This document shows positions 43,538-53,600 of a stretch of 64,000 nucleotides of DNA, one piece after another. The notes under the pieces were generated by a model that saw nothing but the letters and a program-made list of their open reading frames with translations, ran no database searches and was not told the origin of the DNA. The DNA is from an uncultured Saprospiraceae bacterium. Its GTDB lineage: Bacteria > Bacteroidota > Bacteroidia > Chitinophagales > Saprospiraceae. Within the stretch, counting starts at the first letter, position 1. Each line of letters starts with the position of its first letter. The position numbers and the translations under genes are program-made. The stretch spans positions 52,410 to 116,409 of the forward strand of contig CALFWZ010000079.1 in NCBI GenBank assembly GCA_937928405.1, in the 5' to 3' direction.

Positions 43538-44779
43538 TTAATTTTTTATCCTAATAATTCGACCATTTGGTTCGTCGGTTAAAATATATAATTTTCCTTG
43601 CGGGCTAACAGCTACTTTTCTTGCTCGTACCCGATCATCTAGGAATAATTCTTCCGCACTTTTGAGTGTTTCGCCATCAAGCGTCAATCGCCAAAGACTA
43701 CCTCTTGACAGACCTGGAACGATTAAGTTATTTTTCCAAAGTGGAAACTCCTCACCGGTGTAAAAAGTCAATCCAGTTGGTGCGACGGTATGTGACCAAT
43801 ACCAGACTGGGTTGGTAAACGTTCGTTCTTCCATCTTAGGAGGTTGATAATCATTGTGCCGATATTTTCCGGAAGTGATAATTGGCCAGCCGTAGTTGGC
43901 TCCTTTTTCTAAAAGATTAATCTCGTCACCTTGCACTGTTCCATGTTCTGAAAACCAAATTTTTCCAGTTTGTGGATGTTTAGTGATCCCTTGTGCCGCG
44001 CGAATTCCGACCGCATACATTCCTTTGATCGCGCCTTCGCCAAAGTCAGGATTATCAGCAGGAATAGAACCATCCGGACGGAGGCGGTAAATTTTTCCAC
44101 GCTTGTCTTTTAAGTCTTGTGCTACTGGTATTTCAGGCTGTGAGATTTCGTTAAACAATCGTTCTCCAATGGTGAAATATAGATGGCCATCATCTCCAAA
44201 AGTCATCCCACCACCGTAATGGAAAAGACCGTGGGAATACGGAGTCGCCACAAAAAGCGTTTGAATTTCTGATAAACTATCGGCTATTAATTTTGCCCGA
44301 ATGATTTTGGTTGTAGACTTTTCTTCTTCATTTTGAGAAACATAGGAAACATAAATCCAGTTGTTTTCTTTAAAATTTGGATCGATTAGAATTTCGAAAA
44401 TACCAGCATTGTATTTTGTTTTGTACCCGTCAGCATCTTTTGGAAAAACACCAAAAGCGAATTTATCCTTATCCATCATAATGCTATCTGCGAGGTCCGT
44501 AGGAAATCCTTTGATACGAGACTTTTCTTTTGTTGACAAATTTACCCGTACTAGATCTCCATCTTTTTCAGCTACGATTACTTCCTCTTCTGAAATAAAA
44601 TCCATACTCCACGGGCGCTTCAGGTTGTCGATAATGGTTTCTTTTTTGGGCATAACTAGGGTAGTGGATTCACTGAGTTTGGTAGGTGAACTATTACAAC
44701 CAAGGAACAGTAAGAGTCCAAAAAATCCTATTTTTTTTACTTGAAAAAGCGTAGAAAAGGGATGAACTAAATTCAACAT
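43538..44779 (-). CDS. PQQ-dependent sugar dehydrogenase-like lipoprotein
   Basis: 413 aa. A hydrophobic signal ends 'LLLFLGCN', a likely lipobox. The six-bladed propeller of soluble glucose dehydrogenases is seen in 'LKRPWSMDFI' (first blade), 'HYGGGMTFGDDGHLYFTIGE', 'GIRAAQGITKHPQTGKIWFS', 'EHGTVQGDEINLLEKGANYG' and 'SHTVAPTGLTFYTG'. This order matches the GSDH family (sGDH, HHIP-like). The enzymes oxidise sugars at the periplasmic side with pyrroloquinoline quinone, although many Bacteroidota members have unknown substrates and cofactors. The upstream in-frame ATG gives an N-terminus of ~17 residues before the hydrophobic stretch, so a later start is possible. Confidence 0.82.
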   Translation of the reverse strand: MLNLVHPFSTLFQVKKIGFFGLLLFLGCNSSPTKLSESTTLVMPKKETIIDNLKRPWSMDFISEEEVIVAEKDGDLVRVNLSTKEKSRIKGFPTDLADSIMMDKDKFAFGVFPKDADGYKTKYNAGIFEILIDPNFKENNWIYVSYVSQNEEEKSTTKIIRAKLIADSLSEIQTLFVATPYSHGLFHYGGGMTFGDDGHLYFTIGERLFNEISQPEIPVAQDLKDKRGKIYRLRPDGSIPADNPDFGEGAIKGMYAVGIRAAQGITKHPQTGKIWFSEHGTVQGDEINLLEKGANYGWPIITSGKYRHNDYQPPKMEERTFTNPVWYWSHTVAPTGLTFYTGEEFPLWKNNLIVPGLSRGSLWRLTLDGETLKSAEELFLDDRVRARKVAVSPQGKLYILTDEPNGRIIRIKN

Positions 44780-44856
44780 AAGAAAGCTGTTTTTTTTCGC
44801 AAGGTGTCGAAAAATAAAGAAATCACAAGCCTTTTAAACAAGAAATAGGTATGAAA

Positions 44857-45921
44857 TTATAAAGTCGGAGTATTTTTATCCAATGCTGCTTTGAATTTGG
44901 CAGGGGTCATTCCTTTCATTTTTTTAAAAGTGGCGTAGAAGGTAGATTTGGAATTAAAACCCACTTCGTTACCAATTCCTTCGAGTGTCAGATGATCGTT
45001 GGTAGTGAGCAATTGACAGGCTGATTCCACTCGATATTCGTTGGTGAAATTTGAAAAACTCTTACCCAAATTATCATTGAGTAACTGTGAAAGTTGATGA
45101 GGAGGAATGCCAATTTCACTAGCAACATCTTTTAGTTTTAGGCTAGAATTTTTAAAAATTTCCTTTTCTGTCATCACTGTGGTCAATTTTTCTAGCCATT
45201 CGTTGGCTGTTTCCTGATCAATTTTTTTGTTCGGATATTTTTCAATGGACGTTTTAGATGCGGGAGATTTAGCTTTTCTTTTCCAAATAAAAATCATGAC
45301 AATGATATACATTGAAAAAGAAAAAATTAAGGAGCCTAGTATATAAGAAGTATGAGGCACAAAAAAGAAAGCTAGAAAGATCAAGGCATTACTACCATAG
45401 ATTCCTAGCCACCATTTTTCCTCAGCCGTAATTTCTGGTAAATGAAAAAATAGTTTTTTTATTTTTTTTCTTAGCACAAAAAGAGAAGCAAACATGAAGA
45501 GCAACCATTCCCAATAAATAATGCGCACATAATATTGATTCCAAATGTCAGGATAAGTGGTATAAGGATAAATAATACCCGCTAGTAGAATTAACGTAGT
45601 TAAGCTTAGAAGAATCGCTTTCCATTGCCAACTAATTTTTTGAATATTTTGGATGTCTGATTTTAAATAAAAAAACAAAGCAGGACCAATAAAAAAGCAA
45701 CCGGTTAATCCAATTTGTAAAATGATTTTTGGAAGGGCAGGATTGAAATAAAGCAATACAGATTTGCCAATTCGCAAGCTCAATGCTAGAATGAGAATTC
45801 CCAAAAAAAAGTTTGATGATTTTTTAGGGCGATGAAAAAATAAAAAATAGCCACTCAAAAAAATACCATTGAAGGCTCCGAGTGCACTGAAAAAAAAGAG
45901 CAGCTGATCGCTTAATTCCAT
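44857..45921 (-). CDS. AraC-family regulator with membrane sensor domain
   Basis: 354 aa. The N-terminal ~215 residues are six to seven hydrophobic helices ('LLFFFSALGAFNGIFLSGYF', 'GLTGCFFIGPALFFYL', 'LIFLAFFFVPHTSYILG'). The C-terminal ~110 residues are an AraC/XylS DNA-binding domain with two helix-turn-helix units: 'KLKDVASEIGIPPHQLSQLL' and 'LEGIGNEVGFNSKSTFYATF', ending 'KKMKGMTPAKFK'. This fusion is common in Bacteroidota and puts a transcription factor in the membrane, where it may sense a signal directly. It is divergent from nothing close. Its target may be the neighbouring dehydrogenase operon. Confidence 0.85.
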   Translation of the reverse strand: MELSDQLLFFFSALGAFNGIFLSGYFLFFHRPKKSSNFFLGILILALSLRIGKSVLLYFNPALPKIILQIGLTGCFFIGPALFFYLKSDIQNIQKISWQWKAILLSLTTLILLAGIIYPYTTYPDIWNQYYVRIIYWEWLLFMFASLFVLRKKIKKLFFHLPEITAEEKWWLGIYGSNALIFLAFFFVPHTSYILGSLIFSFSMYIIVMIFIWKRKAKSPASKTSIEKYPNKKIDQETANEWLEKLTTVMTEKEIFKNSSLKLKDVASEIGIPPHQLSQLLNDNLGKSFSNFTNEYRVESACQLLTTNDHLTLEGIGNEVGFNSKSTFYATFKKMKGMTPAKFKAALDKNTPTL

Positions 45922-45964
45922 ATTGGCTATCTTGTTTTCCCAAAAGTAAATCTTTTTTTACGCA

Positions 45965-45997
45965 TAAAAAAACCATTGACGATACATTCGTCAATGG
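45965..45997 (-). terminator. terminator for the glycine-rich gene
   Basis: CCATTGACGA (45973-45982) and TCGTCAATGG (45988-45997) form a perfect 10-bp stem. Read on the minus strand the stem is followed by a run of seven T, 37 bp after the stop of the gene at 46034. Confidence 0.75.
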
Positions 45998-46033
45998 CGT
46001 TATTTCCTTAGGTTAGATTTTTCCAATCAGGCT

Positions 46034-46327
46034 TTAAGAATTACTACTGCCCATTGCCTTTTTAATAAAATTGACAATAGCTACAATGATACCACCGCCA
46101 ACACCACCACCTGCTACCGAAGCTAGAATACTGGTAATGTCCATACTACCACTGGAGGCAGCTGCACCGAGCGAAGGAACGATCATTCCGAGAACTTGTC
46201 CGCCAAGTCCACCGCCTAAAATACCGGCAATTGAATTTCCAACGGTACCAAGACCTCCTTTCATTAGGGAAGCTGCGGCATTTCCACCCAGCGCTCCGCT
46301 GATGAGTTGTACAATTAAAGCAATCAT
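46034..46327 (-). CDS. small glycine-rich hydrophobic protein
   Basis: 97 aa, about one quarter Gly, with Ala, Ile and Val making up most of the rest. The segments 'GNSIAGILGGGLGGQVLGMI' and 'ASVAGGGVGGGIIVAIVNFI' are long, uncharged and GxxxG-rich, and the end is basic then polar (KKAMGSSNS). It could insert in membranes as oligomers. The glycine-zipper look resembles both bacteriocin-like peptides and ordinary Bacteroidota membrane-associated proteins. There is no processing site of the GG type that I would call. It has its own terminator. Confidence 0.6.
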   Translation of the reverse strand: MIALIVQLISGALGGNAAASLMKGGLGTVGNSIAGILGGGLGGQVLGMIVPSLGAAASSGSMDITSILASVAGGGVGGGIIVAIVNFIKKAMGSSNS

Positions 46328-46707
46328 AATAGGGTTGTTTTAGAGTAAAAAAATGTATTGTCCCATAAGAATGATGCCCACTCGGAATGATTAATTCACT
46401 GATGGATGATTATAATTACAAGAACAACATGAACGCCTAAATGTAGAAAAAATTAACACCAAAATTGTTTTTGTTTGGTGAATATTCCCCATAAGTTAAA
46501 ATATATTTCACTAGTTAAGGCTGTGGCAGAATTAAATTTTACGAGTGATTTCGTCAAAAGAAAGATTTTCGGAAGCTTTTTTGGTTAATGATTCAAAATA
46601 TTTTTCTACCCTCCAACTCTCCTTCATTTTTTTTGTTTCCTTCCTGTCTACGTACTTATAATCAGATATAGCGCTTTTTCTATTGTTCTTTCAAAACCCA
46701 AGACTTA
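46328..46707. other. intergenic region before the photolyase-like gene
   Basis: 380 bp with no convincing gene on either strand. A weak hairpin, CACCAAA (46457-46463) with TTTGGTG (46474-46480), lacks a T-run. The divergent promoters of the glycine-rich gene and the photolyase-like gene must lie here. Confidence 0.4.
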
Positions 46708-48201
46708 ATGATTGTTAACCTTCTTTTCCCGCACCAACTTTTCCAAAATCACGAATTTTATGAAAATGGCTTCCCCGTTTATCTGATCGAAGAATATCTA
46801 TTCTTTAGACAATATAATTTTCACAAACAAAAAATAGCCTATCACCGTGCTTCTATGCAAGTACATGCGGCACGATTACGTAAGCAAAAAATCGATTTAA
46901 CCTATGTAGAAACGAGCGAACCATGTTCCGATATTCGGGTGTTGATCAAAGATCTGGCAAAAGCAGGCATCCAAAAAATTCACTTTATTAATCCAACGGA
47001 TAACTGGTTGGAAAAAAGATTGCGCAAGGCTGCTAGTCAGCACAACATCAAATTAGTCGAATATAAAAATGAATTGTTTATTAATTCCAGAGAAGAATTG
47101 ACATCTTTTTTCAAATTGGATAAAAAATCCTTTTTTCAAACTACCTTTTATAAACAACAACGTAAAAAACGCAAAATACTCATTGAAGGGCCCGATCAGC
47201 CCGTTGGTGGAAAATGGAGTTTTGATGCAGACAATAGAAAAAAATATCCCAAAGGGAAAACACCACCTGCTGTCAATTTTCCAAAAAAAGATAAATACTG
47301 GAAAGAGGCGATAGCGTATGTAGAAAAATATTTTCCAGACAATCTTGGGAGCTTACACATGGAGCCGCTCTATCCGTATACTCGTGTTGCTACGGAAAAT
47401 TGGCTCCAACAATTTTTTGAATTTCGTTTCCATCAATTTGGAGATTACGAAGATGCGATCGTTGCTAAAGCCACTATTTTACATCATAGTGTGCTTACGC
47501 CAATGCTCAATGTTGGGCTTATTTCACCGTTGGAAGTGGTTAATCGTGCCTTGACTTATGGAGAAGAAAATCAGGTGCCCATTAATTCGTTAGAAGGTTT
47601 TATCCGACAAATTATCGGTTGGCGTGAATTTATTCGAGGTATGTATGAGTGCAAAGGTACGGAATCACGAATCCGAAATTTTTGGGGATTTGAACGAAAG
47701 ATTCCAAAAAGTTTTTACGATGGAAGCACTGGAATTATCCCTGTAGATGAGACGATTAAAATAGTATTGCGAGACGGCTACTGCCATCATATCGAACGCT
47801 TAATGGTGCTAGGTAATTTTATGTTACTCTGCGAATTTCACCCCAACGAAGTGTATCGTTGGTTTATGGAACTTTTTGTGGATGCTTACGATTGGGTGAT
47901 GGTACCCAATGTATATGGAATGAGCCAATTTGCCGACGGCGGATTTTTTGCTACTAAACCTTATATCAGCGGTTCCAATTATATTCTGAAAATGAGTAAT
48001 TATAAAAAAGGCGCATGGCAGCAAACTTGGGATGGTCTTTTTTGGCGATTCATGAACAATAACCGCGATTTTTTTCTCAAAAATCCGAGACTGGGAATGC
48101 TCGTACGCACCTTCGACAAGATGAATCCAGAACGGAAAGAAATGCTACTTAATGCTGCTGAATCATTTTTGAATACGATGGATGAGGATTATAAAAAATG
48201 A
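46708..48201 (+). CDS. photolyase/cryptochrome-related protein (PhrB / FeS-BCP group) lacking cluster cysteines
   Basis: 497 aa. The N-terminal domain is the DPRP type ('MIVNLLFPHQLFQNHEF'), and the C-terminal FAD domain has 'FIRQIIGWREFIRGMYECKG', 'GYCHHIERLMVLGNFMLLCE', 'DWVMVPNVYGMSQFADGG' and 'ATKPYISGSNYILKMSNY'. These blocks identify the deoxyribodipyrimidine-photolyase-related family, bacterial (6-4) photolyases that use FAD, a lumazine antenna and usually a 4Fe-4S cluster. After 'SNY' the family's CxxC plus later Cys ('C-G-G-C ... C-P') is replaced by 'KKGAWQQTWDGLFW', so the cluster ligands are missing, as is the earlier Cys before the HHIxRLM block. Light-driven DNA repair is still likely. 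Confidence 0.85.
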   Translation: MIVNLLFPHQLFQNHEFYENGFPVYLIEEYLFFRQYNFHKQKIAYHRASMQVHAARLRKQKIDLTYVETSEPCSDIRVLIKDLAKAGIQKIHFINPTDNWLEKRLRKAASQHNIKLVEYKNELFINSREELTSFFKLDKKSFFQTTFYKQQRKKRKILIEGPDQPVGGKWSFDADNRKKYPKGKTPPAVNFPKKDKYWKEAIAYVEKYFPDNLGSLHMEPLYPYTRVATENWLQQFFEFRFHQFGDYEDAIVAKATILHHSVLTPMLNVGLISPLEVVNRALTYGEENQVPINSLEGFIRQIIGWREFIRGMYECKGTESRIRNFWGFERKIPKSFYDGSTGIIPVDETIKIVLRDGYCHHIERLMVLGNFMLLCEFHPNEVYRWFMELFVDAYDWVMVPNVYGMSQFADGGFFATKPYISGSNYILKMSNYKKGAWQQTWDGLFWRFMNNNRDFFLKNPRLGMLVRTFDKMNPERKEMLLNAAESFLNTMDEDYKK

Positions 48202-48253
48202 TTTAGTTGGTAGCGTTTTGGGAGAAAGATCAGGTGAAATTCAGAAAATTGCT

Positions 48254-49015
48254 TTAATTTTTAAAAACAAAATTTGCAGTAGTGAATCCACCTAATTCAC
48301 TTTGTAGATAAAAAGAATTCTGCGAAACCTGTGCGATAGCCTGCACTTTAGCAAGTCCTATTCCAATACAGTCCGGCTGCTCTTCTTTTGTGTAAGAATA
48401 GAAAGGATTTTTTATTTTTTCGAGATCATCTTCAATTCCGTGGCCATTATCTTGGACTACTAACACAAGACCATTCTCTTCTTTTTTTGTGAAAATTTTA
48501 ATTGCTAAGTTTTCATTTTGGGTATTGTGCCGAATGGCATTATCTATCAAGCATGATAAAATGTCAATCAAATATTTTTCATTAAACTTAATAGTTGGAA
48601 AGTCATCAAAATCGCAAGTCACGTTAGGTCGATATTCATGGAATAAACTGACCAATTGAAACATGGCAGCTTCAAAAGCATTCTCGAATGATATATTGGT
48701 TTTTTCGGGAAAGGGTAGCGTGTATATGTCAATTAAACCAACAAATTCGTTGAGTGTTTTTTCCATTTTACTCGTGGCTTCGTCCATTAATCGTAAGCCA
48801 TTGTCCAACATGCTCTTATCCTGTGTTTTTTGCAATAGTTGACTATACGCCCGAATTATAAAAAGGGGAGAGCGCAGATCATGTCCAGCTGCGTGTACGG
48901 TATTGTGGAGAAAAGAATTGGTAATGGTCAGAGCAGGAGGATGGATGGAGGGAGCGAGAGACTTGCTTCCAAGCTTATGTTGTACCTCTTTTTTTAGCTT
49001 GATTTTCGTATTCAT
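48254..49015 (-). CDS. histidine kinase without sensor domain
   Basis: Taken from the ATG at 49015 (MNTKIKLKKEVQHK), 253 aa. A longer frame starts at 49084. The H-box is 'HAAGHDLRSPLFIIRAYSQL', and the ATPase has 'SCLIDNAIRHNTQNENLAIK' (N-box), 'VVQDNGHGIEDD' (G1) and 'IGIGLAKVQAIAQVS' (G2). There is no sensor, PAS or membrane segment, so an outside partner must control it. Its H-box is close to those of the larger kinases in the cluster (HDLRxP). It is on the minus strand upstream of small coiled-coil genes. Confidence 0.78.
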   Translation of the reverse strand: MNTKIKLKKEVQHKLGSKSLAPSIHPPALTITNSFLHNTVHAAGHDLRSPLFIIRAYSQLLQKTQDKSMLDNGLRLMDEATSKMEKTLNEFVGLIDIYTLPFPEKTNISFENAFEAAMFQLVSLFHEYRPNVTCDFDDFPTIKFNEKYLIDILSCLIDNAIRHNTQNENLAIKIFTKKEENGLVLVVQDNGHGIEDDLEKIKNPFYSYTKEEQPDCIGIGLAKVQAIAQVSQNSFYLQSELGGFTTANFVFKN

Positions 49016-49149
49016 ATAGGATTTTTTTTTACAACTTGGTTGTCTAGATATTAGCTTTTTTGTGTTGTAAAATATCATACACAAAAAGCTATTTGTAAAA
49101 TCCTCCTATTTTCCCTAGTAAATGGTAACTAAAAAAAGGTTTTATGGGG

Positions 49150-49386
49150 TTATGTAAATCGGGACACTAGCACTTCTACTTTTGTTCCTATTACATTTTT
49201 TTTATCCTCTAAATATTTTTGCTTAGTAGTTAGCAAAATATTGTTTCTTTTGAGTAGTTGATTTATCTTTTTTAAAATTATAATCTGTTGATTGATGTGA
49301 ACTGCTGGAATCCTTCTTAAATTTTTTATCTTTTTTCTTATCTCTTCTAATTCCTCAATGATGAGCTCATAACTTGCATTAGACAT
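49150..49386 (-). CDS. small coiled-coil protein, paralogue 1
   Basis: 78 aa. A start 'MSNASYELIIEELEEIRKKI' leads into a long amphipathic helix, 'INQQIIILKKINQLLKRNNI', with the pattern LLKxxNxLLxxxxxLLxxxQ. It resembles the 67-aa gene at 49607. No membrane segment. Function unknown. Probably an oligomerising helix or regulator linked to the neighbouring kinases. Confidence 0.5.
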   Translation of the reverse strand: MSNASYELIIEELEEIRKKIKNLRRIPAVHINQQIIILKKINQLLKRNNILLTTKQKYLEDKKNVIGTKVEVLVSRFT

Positions 49387-49606
49387 AATTATATATAACA
49401 GTACGATTTTATAAGAACTTATACTAAGTTTTTAAGCGAGTGTTTCATTTTTTTATAAAAATATAAAAAATTGACATATGAGTATGTCTGTCAGTTGGAG
49501 ATGGAGAGAAGGTAGAGCGCGTTGCCCTTGATTTTCAGAATGGTTTTTTATGGTCTAACGGTGTTGTTTGTACCGAACAGCGATTGTTTTTTTATATCCT
49601 AAAGGA

Positions 49607-49810
49607 TTATTTAACCGCTTGTTGCCTTTGCAAGAGTGCTTGTTGTCGTAGTGTCAGGAGCTTGTTTTGTTCTCGCAAAAGACTATTCGTCTCTTTCAAT
49701 AAGTTAATTTTTTCTTTTATGGTGGTAGTTTGCGTTCTTCTTAAAGCTTTGATATCCAACCTTATAATATTTAATCTTTCAGCTAAGTAGTAATATTCCA
49801 TCTGACACAT
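49607..49810 (-). CDS. small coiled-coil protein, paralogue 2
   Basis: 67 aa. 'YYLAERLNIIRLDIKALRRT' is followed by 'IKEKINLLKETNSLLREQNK' and a glutamine-rich end. It is aligned with paralogue 1 over its length (I..L...I..LRR....I......L....N.LL...N.LL). The gap of 220 bp between the two holds no gene. The Met at the third codon gives an alternative start. Confidence 0.5.
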   Translation of the reverse strand: MCQMEYYYLAERLNIIRLDIKALRRTQTTTIKEKINLLKETNSLLREQNKLLTLRQQALLQRQQAVK

Positions 49811-50203
49811 GATATAGTATTTCTTTTTTAATTTCAGTAATAGTTAGTTGGTTTGTATTTAAAGATTTTTATTTTTGATAAAACAAATAGAATGCCAAAA
49901 TATTAAAATTATATAATATATGACTTTATTGAATGTAATTTAACTGATTTTGATGCACACAAACCTGTTTTTTAGACATCGTGAATCTTATCAACTTAAG
50001 TTGATTTGTTTAAATTTGGTTGTATACAAGTTTTACCTAAAATAATTGCACCAACGATCGTTGATAGCTAGCTCATTTAGCTTTTTACTTGTATCCAGCG
50101 ATAAAATGGGTTGAAAGTTTGGAAAGCAAACACAGACCACAAATATAAATAACATAAATAATATAAACCAAATATATAATGTGGTTTTTATAAAAAAATA
50201 CGC
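49811..50203. other. intergenic region with no visible gene
   Basis: 393 bp of AT-rich sequence between two minus-strand genes. I see no coding frame with a plausible start and no strong hairpin. It presumably carries the promoter of the 67-aa gene. Confidence 0.4.
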
Positions 50204-50638
50204 TTAATTAGTTGACAATTCCTCCCCTTTGGGAAGATGTGGATAAATGCACTCTGCAAAGGTATTATCACTAAAGGGTTTTGCGATAAAACCCGAGACT
50301 CCATCCATGGTTTTTGCTCGATTGATATCAGCTGAATGAATACTGGTGCTATAAATGAATAAACGGGTATCGGGTTGTTTACTATGGAATTTTGCGTTAT
50401 AGATCTCCGCAAATTCAAATCCATCCATAAGTGGCATATTTATATCGACTACCACGATGTCAGGAAATTGCTCAGAACCGATATGCGCTTCTAAGGTTTC
50501 AATGGCACTATGTGCCGAATTGATGAAAGTGGGATTTAATGGAATATCGGTGAGCTGAAATAATAATTTTAGGTAATTAATTTCAGTCTTGGAGTCATCA
50601 ACAAACAAAATATTCAACTTATTTGATGGCATCTTCAT
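50204..50638 (-). CDS. single-domain response regulator
   Basis: 144 aa, receiver domain only. 'ILFVDDSKTE' gives the acidic pair, 'IVVVDINMPLMDGFEFAEIY' gives the phospho-acceptor Asp, 'FIYSTSIHSA' the Ser/Thr and 'FIAKPFSD' the Lys. The start overlaps the end of the giant kinase gene by 20 bp, so they are translated together. This type (Rcp1-like) has no output domain and passes phosphate or binds another protein. Confidence 0.88.
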   Translation of the reverse strand: MKMPSNKLNILFVDDSKTEINYLKLLFQLTDIPLNPTFINSAHSAIETLEAHIGSEQFPDIVVVDINMPLMDGFEFAEIYNAKFHSKQPDTRLFIYSTSIHSADINRAKTMDGVSGFIAKPFSDNTFAECIYPHLPKGEELSTN

Positions 50639-53600
50639 GAATCTTCAATGGTTTAATAAAGACCTTAAATTGGGTTCCGTGCTTTAATTTACTCTCAACC
50701 TCTATTCTACCCCCATTTTTACGGACTACATTATTAATAATACTCAAACCGATACCAGTTCCTTCTCTTTCTACCGTAAGTCGTTTGAAGGGTTGAAATA
50801 AAAAGTGTCCATAACGGTTCAAATCTATTCCAATTCCATTATCGGAGACTATAATTACGACGAAATCGCTTGCTTGTTGCGCTGAAACTTTAATTTTTAG
50901 CGGTTTGTCATAGTCCCGATATTTTAGCGCGTTACTCAGCAAATTATAGAAGATACTCGTGATATATGCTTGAATAAAATTAACCCCTAAATCTTCTGGA
51001 ATATCTACGATTAATTCGGCATTGGTCGTTTTAATATCAGAGTCAAGTTGGGCGGTAACTTCTCTGAAAGATTTGATAAGGTTGATTCTATGAGAAAAAC
51101 GGTTGTTGTTTTTCTGAAAATCGATCATTTCAATTAATCCCGTCAATGTTTTTTCGAGCCGTTTAACACAAGTTGATATTTCTTGAAAGACGACTTCCTT
51201 TTTTTCTTCTGCTTCAATCTTAGGAAATAAGTTGAGCATTCCCTTAATCTGGGTAATAGGGGCTCGTAAGTCGTGGGCCGCACCATGTACAAAACTATCC
51301 AGGTAGCTATTTATTTCGTTTAGCTCTTTATTTCGAATCGCCAGTTCATGCGATCGATCTGCTACTTGTTTTTCGAGAGAAATACCCATTTGCCGTAGTT
51401 CGAGTTCTTTTTCTTTTAACTCCGTTACGTCTCTCGTAATAAAGGCTAGACCATTGATTTCTTCTTTGATAATGACTGGCGTAACGGTGGCAGAAAACCA
51501 TTGCTTTTTATTTTTTGCGCGCTCACTTTCAAAATGGAAAAAACTAGAGGGTTCTCCCTTCATCACTTGATCCATAGCGGTTTTTAAAATTTCTCCATAT
51601 GGTTGAGGCATTAGTTTTAAAAGCGAACGGTTTACTATTTTTTCTTTTGAAAAACCAGCGAAATCATGATTAGAGGAAGAAATTTTACCATCTTTATCAA
51701 TCAACATAATACCGTCATATGAATTATCAAAAACCGCTCGGTAACGTTCTGCTACTTCTGTAAACTGATCCGTTGCTTTCTTCAATTCGTTGATAGGAAT
51801 AAAGGTTAGAACCGCTCCGTCTACCTGCCCTGCATCGGTACGATAAGGAAGTACCCTCATCAGATAATGATTGCTCTTTTCGTCCACTATTTCTCTTTCG
51901 AAAATGACCAATTTATTGACTACGTTTTCAATTTCTGGATAAATATTTTTATCCATAAATGAATTAGCAAAACTTGTAATGGAGCGTCCAATGTCGGTTT
52001 CTAACAGCGCAAATTGTTTAATAATCGCAGGAGTAAAACGTCGAATATTTAGATCTTGATCTAAGAAAATACTACCAATTTCAGTACTATTGAGTAGGTT
52101 GTCTAAATCATTAGTGGTCGTGATCAACTGGTTGACCTTATTTTGTAATTCTGTGTTAACGGTATATAGTTCTTCGTTGACGGATTGTAGTTCTTCATTC
52201 GTACTTTGTAACTCCTCGTTGGCCGCTAGCAATTCTTCGTTAGAAGCTTGTAGTTCTTCATTGGCCATTTCTAATTCTTGAACCAGCAATTGTTTTTCTT
52301 GGCGTATCTGTCGTAATTCTCGCTGAATTACTTTTACCTTTTCTACCCGTAGAGCTTCTTCTGGAATAGTTAGAACATCATTTTTTGTGGAACCTGTAGA
52401 GGGGTTGTCTATGTCAAAGAAAAATTCAACAATAAAGATTTGTTGATCCGTATCATACTCATCTGCTACTGCCGTAAATTGCATATTAAGGAGCGTAACT
52501 TCCTTATTTTTTTTATAATTGATTCCTTCGTAAAGGTTAATTCTTTTATTATCCTTACATTTCTGAATACCATTTTTAAAAACAATTAGTTCATCTGGTC
52601 CAACCATTTCCTTCAAATTAAAATATCCGGAGACTCGTGGAAAACTTAGGATTTTATCAACATCTCCGTTAGTTAATAGGATATCTAGGCTTTCGTTGAC
52701 CAAAATACAGGAAGGGGCAAATTGTTCAATTAATATTTTGGTATAATATTTATCCTTGACGATTGGTTTTTCTGGAACAACTTTAAACGGAGCTAGCGCA
52801 TTTTTTTTTCTAAAAGTCTGATGCTCTAATTTTGTTCCCGTTTCTCTAGAAAACGCAGGTTGAATTTGTTTTTCCTTTTCCATGTTTTGGTACAAATTCC
52901 ATTTAGTAGAAATCGGCTGAAAGGAATTTTTAAACTCTCCAATGGATTCACTCGGTCCTAGAAAAAGATATGCTTTATAATTTAAGGCAAAATGAAAATT
53001 GGAAAGTAGGATTCTCTGATTTTTATTATTTAGATAAATCATCATGTTCCGACAAGTAACCAAATCCATATTAATAAAAGGTGGATCATATAAGGCGTCG
53101 TGTACGGCGTAGACAATGGTTTCTCGTAAAGTTTTAACCACCGAATATTTAGTTTTTTCGGGGTTGGCTGGTTCAAAGTATTTATTGAGCAAGTTATGAG
53201 GAATGGTCCCCAAAATAGACGTGTCATAAACAGCTTCACTAGCCACGGCAATGGCCGTCTTATCTATATCGGATGCAAATATTTTTATGGGATTAACAAG
53301 TTGATGGGCATCTAGATATTCTTTGACCAAAATAGCAATAGAAATCGCTTCTTGTCCTGTCGAGCAAGCGGCGATCCAAATTCTGATTTGGTCACGGGGT
53401 GATTTTTTAGCTAAAATACTTGGAATGACTTCCTCTTCTAATTTTTTAAATGCGGGTTGATCTCTGAAAAAATGGGTGACGTTAATCAAGAATTCTTCTT
53501 GTAAAATATTTATTTCTTCAGGATCTTTTTTTAGATATTTTAGGTAAATCTCTAAGTCATGTTGTTTGGTAATAAACATCCGCTTTTCCATTCGACGAAT

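Noticed and set aside
52090..52281. Ser/Cys-rich plus-strand frame
   Set aside because: It is the antisense of the repeated NEELQ coiled coil of the fusion kinase, and the same kind of frame appears opposite the second kinase at 59074-59337. Both are shadows of low-complexity coding sequence.
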